Source: Skermanella rosea (GTDB taxonomy: Bacteria > Pseudomonadota > Alphaproteobacteria > Azospirillales > Azospirillaceae). Taken from it: a stretch of 64,000 bases of DNA. How positions within the stretch are numbered: the first letter of the stretch is position 1; each line of letters begins with the position of its first letter. The stretch is from the NCBI RefSeq assembly GCF_016806835.2, contig NZ_CP086111.1, positions 1 to 64,000 of the forward strand, in the 5' to 3' direction. The translations under genes were made by a program, and so were the position numbers. The notes beneath the pieces are model-generated. The model did no database searches, was not told the DNA's origin, and saw only the letters and a program-made list of their open reading frames with translations. Below, one piece after another: positions 21,242-28,168 of the stretch.

Positions 21242-21412
21242 ATGGGCTTGGTTACGAAGACGCTGGACAGGACTGCACCCGCGCAGGCGTCCGCCGACGC
21301 TGCCCGCCCCCTGTCCGCACGGCTGAGCCTCGCCCTCTGGATCCTCCTGATGTCCGCCCTGTGGGTGCTGGTCGTGGCCGGCGCCTGCGCCCTGCTCGGC
21401 ATCGAATTCTAG
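21242..21412 (+). CDS. Small single-pass membrane protein
   Basis: This short gene encodes 56 residues: a polar N-terminus (MGLVTKTLDRTAPAQASADA), then one hydrophobic helix (ALWILLMSALWVLVVAGACALLGI). GAGGG lies about 10 bases before the ATG, and the AT-rich region upstream looks like a promoter. No family is recognised. The good hydrophobic segment and ribosome site support expression. It ends 83 bases before the alpha/beta hydrolase. Confidence 0.5.
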   Translation: MGLVTKTLDRTAPAQASADAARPLSARLSLALWILLMSALWVLVVAGACALLGIEF

Positions 21413-21495
21413 CCTCTCGCCCCGCAATTCCTGGACCGCCGCCTGTTCTCGACGGATGTGACAGACCCTCCACATCCGAGTTCCGGGGCCCTGGA

Positions 21496-22422
21496 TTGCA
21501 GCAAGACCAGATCAAGCGGGATACCATCCTTCTGCCCGACGGCCGGCGCCTGGGCTACGCCGAGTACGGCGACCCCGACGGACCGCCCGTCATGTACTGC
21601 CACGGTTTTCCCAGCTGCCGGCTGGAACCGGGCATGGTCGAGATTTCGGGCGTCCGGCTGGTCGCGCTGGACCGTCCGGGCTACGGCCGGTCCGATCCCA
21701 GGCCGGGGCGCCGGCTGGCGGATTGGCCGGCCGACGTGGCGGCAGCCGCCGACGCGCTGGGGATCGACCGTTTCGCGGTGGCCGGCGTCTCGGGCGGGGC
21801 GCCCTATGCCGCTGCCTGCGCGGCGCTGCTCCCGGGCCGCGTCACCGGGCTGGCGCTGATCTGCGGCATAGCGCCGCCGAACATGGGGTGGGAAGCCGGC
21901 GGTGCCGCGGCGCAGCTGATGATGCTGGACCGGCTCCCCGGCTCCGCGACGCTGGCCGTGGGCGTGGGGCGACGCCTCGTCCTCGGCCTGCGGTCGGCCT
22001 CGCTGCTGCGGGCGCTGCTGCGGTTCGGCCGCCTGCCGGAGGCGGACCGCCGCGTCCTGGCCGGGCGGGCCGGCATCCATGTGCTGGACAGCTTCCGGGA
22101 GGCGCTGCGGAACGGTCCGCAGGGTGCCCTCGACGATGTGCGCAACTTCGCCCAGCCCTGGAATTTCCACGTCGGAGACATCGCGGTGCCGACGGTGATC
22201 TGGCATGGCGACATGGACAATCAGGTACCCGTGGCAGCGGCCGAAGTGTACGCAAGGCTGATTTCCCACGCCCAACTGTGTATCAAAGATGGTGAGGGTC
22301 ATTTTTCACTGGTCGTTCAATATAACCGCACCATCATCTCTTCTTTTTTTGCCATTGCGGAAAGGTACGCGCTGACCGATGTTACATCTGCGGCTCGCAC
22401 ATTTCCGCCTGCGGGAGGATGA
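21496..22422 (+). CDS. Alpha/beta hydrolase
   Basis: The 308-residue product has the alpha/beta-hydrolase fold. The oxyanion region is HGFPSCR, then comes DRPGYGRSD, the nucleophile elbow GVSGG (Ser in AGVSGGAPYAAA), and WHGDMDNQVP with the acidic residue. The catalytic His is in GEGHFS near the end. The best start is TTG 21496; there is no ATG until residue 33, so the N-terminus is uncertain. The substrate is unknown, and the sequence resembles general esterase/peptidase-type hydrolases. It lies 42 bases before the methyltransferase gene and may be cotranscribed with it. Confidence 0.85.
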   Translation: MQQDQIKRDTILLPDGRRLGYAEYGDPDGPPVMYCHGFPSCRLEPGMVEISGVRLVALDRPGYGRSDPRPGRRLADWPADVAAAADALGIDRFAVAGVSGGAPYAAACAALLPGRVTGLALICGIAPPNMGWEAGGAAAQLMMLDRLPGSATLAVGVGRRLVLGLRSASLLRALLRFGRLPEADRRVLAGRAGIHVLDSFREALRNGPQGALDDVRNFAQPWNFHVGDIAVPTVIWHGDMDNQVPVAAAEVYARLISHAQLCIKDGEGHFSLVVQYNRTIISSFFAIAERYALTDVTSAARTFPPAGG

Positions 22423-22464
22423 GCCGGAAAAACCCGTCTGGTTTCTCAACGACAGAACAAGAAC

Positions 22465-23124
22465 ATGCACATAGATACCGTACGCGCTGCCTACCGCCGT
22501 TATGCCGGCGTCTACGATCTCGTCTTTGGCAAGAGCTTCGAGGCGGGGCGCCAGCAGACGCTCGACCGGATCAATGCGCGCAAGAAGCTCCGCATCCTGG
22601 AAGTCGGGGTCGGCACCGGCCTGTCCCTGCCGGACTACAATCCCGACCACACGATCGTCGGCATCGACGCGTCGGAGGAGATGCTGAACATCGCGCGCGA
22701 GCGGGTCGCCAAGAAAGGGATCCGGAACGTCGAGAGCCTGGTCGAGATGGACGCCCAGAAGATGACGTTCGAGGACCACAGCTTCGACGTGGTCGTCGCG
22801 ATGTATGTGATGACCGTGGTGGAAGACCCCCAGGCCGTCATGGACGAGCTGAAGCGGGTCTGCAAGCCGGGCGGCGACATCTACATCGTCAACCACTTCT
22901 CGGCGGAGAAGGCCGGCCTGCGGCTGAAGTTCGAGCGGATGATCGCCAACTTCGCCGAGTTGCTGGGCTGGCACGCCGACATGCCCATGTCGCCGCTGCT
23001 GTCGAACGCCGGGATCGAGATCGTGACGATCGCCAAGCTGCCGCCGTTCGGCATGTTCACGATGGTCCACTGCCGGAATTCCGACAGTTCGGGCGGCCGG
23101 ATGCTCCAGGCGGTCGGGACCTGA
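22465..23124 (+). CDS. pmtA: Class I SAM-dependent methyltransferase, PmtA-like
   Basis: The 219-residue product has the SAM motif LEVGVGTGLSLPDY, then GIDASEEML, a DVVVAMYVMTVVEDP segment and a C-terminal lipid-type tail. The YRRYAGVYDLVFGKSFEAGRQ start and overall look match the Rhodobacter-type phosphatidylethanolamine N-methyltransferases, which make phosphatidylcholine at the membrane surface. Assignment to PmtA is probable, but UbiE-like enzymes are similar. The ATG at 22465 has only a weak ribosome site, which suggests coupling to the upstream hydrolase. Confidence 0.7.
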   Translation: MHIDTVRAAYRRYAGVYDLVFGKSFEAGRQQTLDRINARKKLRILEVGVGTGLSLPDYNPDHTIVGIDASEEMLNIARERVAKKGIRNVESLVEMDAQKMTFEDHSFDVVVAMYVMTVVEDPQAVMDELKRVCKPGGDIYIVNHFSAEKAGLRLKFERMIANFAELLGWHADMPMSPLLSNAGIEIVTIAKLPPFGMFTMVHCRNSDSSGGRMLQAVGT

Positions 23125-23135
23125 AAGGTCGCGCC

Positions 23136-23204
23136 GCGGCGGTTCAGGCCCTCCCGCCCCTCCGGCCGCCGGGGCCGGGCCGGCAGGTGGACCCGAACCG
23201 CCGC
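23136..23204. terminator. Inverted repeat between convergent genes
   Basis: GCGGCGGTTC (23136-23145) and GAACCGCCGC (23195-23204) are perfect complements flanking a GC-rich 49-base interior that can itself fold. It lies just after the methyltransferase stop and before the end of a minus-strand gene, as expected of a shared terminator structure. Confidence 0.45.
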
Positions 23205-23239
23205 GCGATGCCGCCGGCGGACGGGAAGGAAACGTACCG

Positions 23240-23398
23240 TTACTGCGCCGCGATCAGCAGGATCACCATGTTCGCCGCGGCGGCGGCCACCATGGTCGGC
23301 ACCAGCCAGGTCGGGTGGGTGACGAACAGGGCGACGATGACCAGCAGGCCGACCAGGGCGAGAACGCCGGCGGCAAGGGGCTTCAGATAGACGTCCAT
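23240..23398 (-). CDS. Small two-helix membrane protein
   Basis: This short gene encodes 52 residues with two hydrophobic segments (LAAGVLALVGLLVIVALFV and TWLVPTMVAAAAANMVILLIA) joined by a short THP turn. GGAGATCC lies just before the ATG at 23398. Function is unknown; the shape resembles small inner-membrane helpers. It is divergent from the following stress-type gene, with 217 bases between them. Confidence 0.6.
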   Translation of the reverse strand: MDVYLKPLAAGVLALVGLLVIVALFVTHPTWLVPTMVAAAAANMVILLIAAQ

Positions 23399-23615
23399 TC
23401 CAGGATCTCCATGACTTGACAGGGCGCGCATGTGGGCTTGTGCGAAAGCTACACGATGCGGTCCCGCGGGGCTGTCCAAACCATGCGCCGGGCCGTGCGG
23501 CCTGTTGTCACAAGATCGACGGAAATCCGCCCCGGCACCGCGCGCCGGAACCGTCTTCGCCGGGGGCGGTTGATCCAGGATCGACCAACTGCCCTGACTG
23601 GAAGGAGCCGAGACC

Positions 23616-24272
23616 ATGGAAGAGGCGCACCTGGTCGCTCTCTACACCCGATTCGATACCGCCCTGCGCGTGATGGACGAACTGGGCGCCGAAGGCTTCG
23701 GCGACGGCGCGGTCAACGTCCTGTCGCCCCACGCGGCCGGGCGGCACGGGACGGCGACCGCCGGGGATCTCCCGACGGACCGTCCGGGAAAGCACGACGT
23801 CAATGTCTCGGGTCTCGGCCCCATCGTAGTGATCGGTCCGCTCGCCGAGCGGATCCGCGACCGGGAACTGATCCAGGTCCTGCATGACCGCGGGATAACC
23901 CTGGAGGTCGCCCAGCGCGCGGTGGAGGGACTCCGCCGGGGCGGCTCCATCGTCGTGGTCGAGACCGCCGCCTCGGGCCATGACCGCGCGCTCGCGGTGA
24001 TCGACCGGCACCGGCCCGGTGGGCTGGAGAGCCTGGGAACCGCCTATCTCGAGCCCGGTTGGAGCCGCGCCGACGAGGTCGCGGGGGCCGAAGGCGTGCT
24101 GGAGATCGCGGACGACCGGCTGAACGTCAAGAAGCCGGGCGAGGATGCCTCAAGCTTCCGGTCCCTGGCGCCCGGGCCGGAGGAACTGCGGGTGGAGAAA
24201 TCGGGCGGCCGCAGTTCCGAAGCCGGGAGCGGCGAACTGCACGGCAGCCAGCCGGCAGGCCCGGATCGCTGA
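23616..24272 (+). CDS. Stress-type protein with YflT-like N-terminus, function unknown
   Basis: The 218-residue soluble protein begins with a segment (LVALYTRFDTALRVMDELGAEGFGDGAVNVLS) like the heat-induced YflT/general-stress-protein 17M domain. A Gly/Asp-rich linker follows, then a second alpha/beta-like segment (GGSIVVVETAASGHDRALAVIDRHRPGGLESLG). The last 60 residues are polar and probably disordered. GGAAGGAG lies 5 bases before the ATG. The family match is by eye and only moderate. A hairpin follows the stop. Role in stress is inferred. Confidence 0.6.
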   Translation: MEEAHLVALYTRFDTALRVMDELGAEGFGDGAVNVLSPHAAGRHGTATAGDLPTDRPGKHDVNVSGLGPIVVIGPLAERIRDRELIQVLHDRGITLEVAQRAVEGLRRGGSIVVVETAASGHDRALAVIDRHRPGGLESLGTAYLEPGWSRADEVAGAEGVLEIADDRLNVKKPGEDASSFRSLAPGPEELRVEKSGGRSSEAGSGELHGSQPAGPDR

Positions 24273-24689
24273 ACGGGGGCGGTAAATCCGGCCTGGAAAA
24301 GCAGGAACCCCCGCATGCTCTCGGGCAGCGGGGGTTCGGAAGCGGTTAAGACATTACCGCAAACCGGTGCAATACCGGATCAAATCTGGTAGCATGTGAG
24401 GTGCCGATTCAACGGCAAACTCATGTAATCGCCGGCGGACTCATGGATTTTACTCACCCTCCAATCAATCGGCCATTGGCCTATCTTCTGGATTCTGGCC
24501 GGAGAACCGGCCGCGGAGAAGTTTATCCTGATCTGACGACCTCCTCGTTCTTGCTACATCTTTATGATGTGCCTTTGTCATCGACCTGTCAAGCGGTCGT
24601 CCCTGATGAAAAATGCACGCTCGGCGAAAAAAATGGAAATCGGCTCTGGACAACGCCTCCGCAGGGTCGTAGATACGCGTCCCCACGAC
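24273..24689. other. 417-base region without a supported gene, ahead of tRNA-Asp
   Basis: This stretch is more AT-rich than the average of the window. It holds the hairpin at 24305-24337, a GGCCGG/CCGGCC tetraloop hairpin at 24497-24512, and presumably the tRNA promoter in its last 100 bases. A 103-codon frame exists but runs into the tRNA and has no ribosome site, so it is not called. Confidence 0.5.
24305..24337 (+). terminator. 10-bp hairpin downstream of the stress-type gene
   Basis: GAACCCCCGC (24305-24314) pairs with GCGGGGGTTC (24328-24337) around a 13-base loop, 33 bases after the stop. The T run is missing, but GC-rich genomes often lack it. Confidence 0.55.
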
Positions 24690-24766
<77 letters not shown>

Positions 24767-24982
24767 TTTTCCTCCCAGTGAGGTTTTCCGATCAGGAACA
24801 CCACTGGTCGAGGCATATTTCAGGATTACTGAAATCTAAAGTGGTATACCGGTGGTCCATGGACTGCTGCGCGGACCACAACCGCCTTCTCCTCTGCTAG
24901 CCTCGGGAGACGTGCTCTCCACGGTGGAGAGCCGCGACGGGAACAGTTTCCGTCCAAGGCCCTTTCGAAGGGGCAGCGCAAG

Positions 24983-26842
24983 ATGGCTTCGTGTTCCGGC
25001 TCAATGAACGATACTAGTATTCTCGATGTCGACCGGCCTTTCTGGCCAGGCGGGGGCAGGGACGAGACCCTGGAGCAGATCCGCGCCGCCCTGATGCGCC
25101 CCCATCCTCTGGTGCTGTTCACCGGTGCTCCGGAGGTCGGCAAGTCCCGGCTGGTCCGCGAACTGGCGGAACGCCAGAAGGCCCAGGGTACCGTGTGCGC
25201 CTTCATGCCCCCTGCCATGCCCCCCGCCGACATCCGGCCGGCAACCGACTCCGAACGGCTGCTCGCCGCCCTGGGAACGGTGGCCATTGCAGGCGCGGCC
25301 GCGGAGGAACTGACCCGGCTGGCGAACGAATTCGCCCGCAGGACATCGCCGCCGAAGGGCATCCGCGCTCCGGTGCCCCAGGCGCTGCTGATCGTCGACG
25401 GTGCCGATACCCTCGACGGGGCGACGCTCGACCGGCTCGCCGTGCTGACCCGCGAGGGCCCGGTCGCCCTGCTTCTGGCCGGGCGCACCGCTCTGGTGGA
25501 GGCCCTGGTCCGTTCCGCTGCCAAGCCGGTGCGCGGCGCGGTCACGGCCCGCATCCACCTGGACCCGCTCTCCGACGGCGCGGCCGGGGATTTCATCGCC
25601 GCCCTGGTCGCGGCCCGCGGCGAGGCCGCCGACATCGCGCCCGGCACGGTACGGCGGATCGTCGCCCGGAGCGGCGGCATACCGGGAGAGATCGAGCGCC
25701 TGACCGCCGACGCGATCATGCTGGCCCGCGCCAGCCGGGCCGTGCGCGTGGCCGCGATGGCCGAGCCGGCTTCGGACTTCCCCATGTTCCAACCGCTCGA
25801 CCTGGCGCCGGTCGCGCCGCGGCCGGACCCGGCGCATTGCATCCCGGCCTCCCGGCGCTCGATGCAGGAAGTCTTCGAGGACCTGCGGACGCAGGCGACG
25901 ACCGAGCGCCGCGCCAAGCTTCCGGTGGACTACGACGCTCCTCCGGACCCGACGGCATGGACGCTGCCGTGCGGCGGGAACCGCGTCCAGCCGGAACCGC
26001 CCCGAGGCCGGACGCTGCCATGGGCCACCGGCATCGCCCTGGCGGTCATCGCGACCGCCTTCATTGCGCCCGAGCCACAATATGACGTGCCGACCGTGCA
26101 TGTCTCCGAAAACCCCCACGCCGTCATCGTCAGCTCGGTCGTGCCGGAAGGGAGTTCCGGCATGGGAGTGTCGAAGCCGGCGGCCATGCTGGCCGAACTG
26201 GAGGACGAGCAGCCGGCGCAGGAGCCGCAGCCCCAGGCGGATCACTCCGCATCCGACACGGTCCCGGAACCGGTGCCCCCCGAGGAGATGCCCCCCGAGG
26301 AGATACCGGCCGATCGGCCCACGCTTGAGGAGCCGGCGCTCGCCGAGCCGGCATTGGAAGACCCCTTGATCGAGCTGCCGTCGTTCGACGACCCGGTGAT
26401 CGAGCCACCGTCGTTCGAGGACCTGGTGGAGCCCTTCGACTCGCAGCCGGCGCTCACGGAGCCGCCGCCGGTGCCGGTCCCGGAGGAGCCTGCGCCCGCT
26501 CCGGTCATCGTCGTGGAACCGCCTCCGGCCCCGCCGCCGGAAACGCCGTCCCAACCGCGGATTCCGGCGATCGCCGAGAAGTCGCTGCTGGAGCGGGGCC
26601 ATCGGCTGATGGCGCTGGGCGACATCGCCTCGGCCCGGCTGCTCTTCGAGATGGCGGCATCCCAGGGCAGCGCGCGGGGAGCGCTGGAGGTCGGCCGGAC
26701 CCTGGACCCGGCCCATCTCCACTCCCTCGGCGCCCGCGGCGTTGCCGGCGATCCGGTGGCCGCCGCCGCCTGGTACCGCCGCGCGGCCGACCTGGGCGAG
26801 CCGGCGGCCACCGCCCTGCTGGACTCGCTGGGCCGGCGCTGA
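24983..26842 (+). CDS. AAA-type ATPase with membrane segment, acidic/Pro linker and Sel1-like repeats
   Basis: The 619-residue product has an ExeA/GspA-like AAA N-terminus with Walker A GAPEVGKS (residues 48-55) and a Walker B-like ALLIVDGADTLD. A single membrane helix follows (about 346-365, ATGIALAVIATAFIA). Next is a Pro/Glu-rich linker with repeated PPEE, PALxEP and PSFDDPVIEPP units (about 390-525). The C-terminus has Sel1/TPR-like helices (LMALGDIASARLLFEMAA, AAAWYRRAADLGEPAA). This suggests a cytoplasmic ATPase joined to a periplasmic Sel1 domain, perhaps acting on the cell wall or secretion. The Walker B acidic pair is altered (DG). An ATG at 25004 is an alternative start. Function is unknown. 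Confidence 0.75.
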   Translation: MASCSGSMNDTSILDVDRPFWPGGGRDETLEQIRAALMRPHPLVLFTGAPEVGKSRLVRELAERQKAQGTVCAFMPPAMPPADIRPATDSERLLAALGTVAIAGAAAEELTRLANEFARRTSPPKGIRAPVPQALLIVDGADTLDGATLDRLAVLTREGPVALLLAGRTALVEALVRSAAKPVRGAVTARIHLDPLSDGAAGDFIAALVAARGEAADIAPGTVRRIVARSGGIPGEIERLTADAIMLARASRAVRVAAMAEPASDFPMFQPLDLAPVAPRPDPAHCIPASRRSMQEVFEDLRTQATTERRAKLPVDYDAPPDPTAWTLPCGGNRVQPEPPRGRTLPWATGIALAVIATAFIAPEPQYDVPTVHVSENPHAVIVSSVVPEGSSGMGVSKPAAMLAELEDEQPAQEPQPQADHSASDTVPEPVPPEEMPPEEIPADRPTLEEPALAEPALEDPLIELPSFDDPVIEPPSFEDLVEPFDSQPALTEPPPVPVPEEPAPAPVIVVEPPPAPPPETPSQPRIPAIAEKSLLERGHRLMALGDIASARLLFEMAASQGSARGALEVGRTLDPAHLHSLGARGVAGDPVAAAAWYRRAADLGEPAATALLDSLGRR

Positions 26843-26848
26843 CCGGCG

Positions 26849-28105
26849 TCACTCGATCAGCCGGGTCGCCAGGAACAGGGTGGAGCCGACCAGGGCCGCG
26901 ACGATGGTCCCGGAGATGCGGACATATTGCAGGTCGCTGCCCACCGCCGTCTCGATCCGGTCGGACACCGTCCGGGCATCCCAGCCGTGGACGACCTCGG
27001 CGATGAAGCGGCCGATGCCGCGCCGCCACGGGGCGATCAGGTCCAGCGCCAGCCGCTCGACCGAGGCGTTGAGGCGGGCCCGCATCGCCGGGTCCGCCTC
27101 CAGCGCCGACCCGAGCGACCCCAGGCCGGTGACCAGCGCCTCGCGCGTCCGGCCGTCGGGCCGTTCCAGGTCGTGCAGGGTGATCCGGCGCACCTCGTCC
27201 CACAAGCCGCCCAGCCAGGCCTGGATCTCCGGCTGGTCGAGCAGTCGGGCCTTGGCCGCCTCGACCTGGGCGCGGGTGTCGGGGTCGTCCTGGAGGTCGC
27301 GGGCCAGGTCCTCGATCGCCAGCTCCATGCGGATGCGCATCGGCGAGGCCGGGTCGAGCAGCTCCTTCAGGTAGTCGTGCGCCCCGCTGCTCAGGGAACG
27401 GGCGACCCGGCGGTCGATCGCCTTGGGAATCCACCAGCCGCTGCGCTGACCGACCATCGCCTCCAGCCGGCCCTGGTTGCGGTCCACCAGGTCGAGCGCC
27501 CAGGCCACCGCGCGTTCCAGCAGGGGCTGGTGCTGGCCGCTGGCGACCAGCACGCCCAGGACCTTGCCGATGACCGGCGCCACCTCGGTCCCGCGCAGCT
27601 GCTCGCCCAGCGCCCGGCCGAAGAAGTCGCGCAGCTCGCGGTCCTCGATCGACCGGATCACGCCGGGCAGCGTCGCGACCAGCCGGGCGGCCAGGGCCTC
27701 CGCCGTGCCCGGCGCGTTCAGCCAGCGCACCAGCCGCGCCGCCGGATCGACCGAGCGGAGCTTCGCCACCACCAGCGACGGCTCCAGGAAATTGCGTTCG
27801 ACGAAGCTGCCGAGCCCGTCGCCGATGCGGTCCTTGCTGGACGGGATGATCGCGGTGTGCGGGATCGGCAAGCCCAGGGGCCGGCGGAACAGCGCGGTCA
27901 CCGCGAACCAGTCCGCCAGCGCCCCGACGATCGCCGCCTCCGACGCGGCGCGCAGCAGCAGGGTCCAGAATCCCGGCTCCGGCACGAAGCGCAGGGCCAC
28001 GAACAGGCTGGCCGCGAACAGCAGGAGCCCGGTGGCCAGCCTCCTGTTGCGCCGGAGCAGGCGACGCTGCGCCGCCTCGTGGTCCGTATCCGTTTGGTCG
28101 GTCAA
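26849..28105 (-). CDS. DUF445 family membrane protein
   Basis: This protein of about 418 residues matches the DUF445 (YjiN-like) family. It has a hydrophobic segment near the start (ATGLLLFAASLFVALRFV), the conserved EAAIVGALADWFAVTALFRRPLGLPIPHTAIIP block, long helical repeats and a final membrane helix (TIVAALVGSTLFLATRL). Function is unknown. TTG 28105 has GGAGGT just upstream; another TTG at 28129 lacks a ribosome site. It lies 63 bases after the acetyltransferase gene on the same strand and is probably cotranscribed. Confidence 0.88.
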   Translation of the reverse strand: MTDQTDTDHEAAQRRLLRRNRRLATGLLLFAASLFVALRFVPEPGFWTLLLRAASEAAIVGALADWFAVTALFRRPLGLPIPHTAIIPSSKDRIGDGLGSFVERNFLEPSLVVAKLRSVDPAARLVRWLNAPGTAEALAARLVATLPGVIRSIEDRELRDFFGRALGEQLRGTEVAPVIGKVLGVLVASGQHQPLLERAVAWALDLVDRNQGRLEAMVGQRSGWWIPKAIDRRVARSLSSGAHDYLKELLDPASPMRIRMELAIEDLARDLQDDPDTRAQVEAAKARLLDQPEIQAWLGGLWDEVRRITLHDLERPDGRTREALVTGLGSLGSALEADPAMRARLNASVERLALDLIAPWRRGIGRFIAEVVHGWDARTVSDRIETAVGSDLQYVRISGTIVAALVGSTLFLATRLIE

Positions 28106-28168
28106 GTTACCTCCGCGTCGGCTCTCCAACGCGGGGGGCGGAGGGAGGTTCCCCGGGAGAGCGAGCGG

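Noticed and set aside
20128-21495. Apparent long N-terminal extension of the alpha/beta hydrolase
   Set aside because: It is antisense to selA and low-complexity. The hydrolase fold starts near the TTG at 21496.
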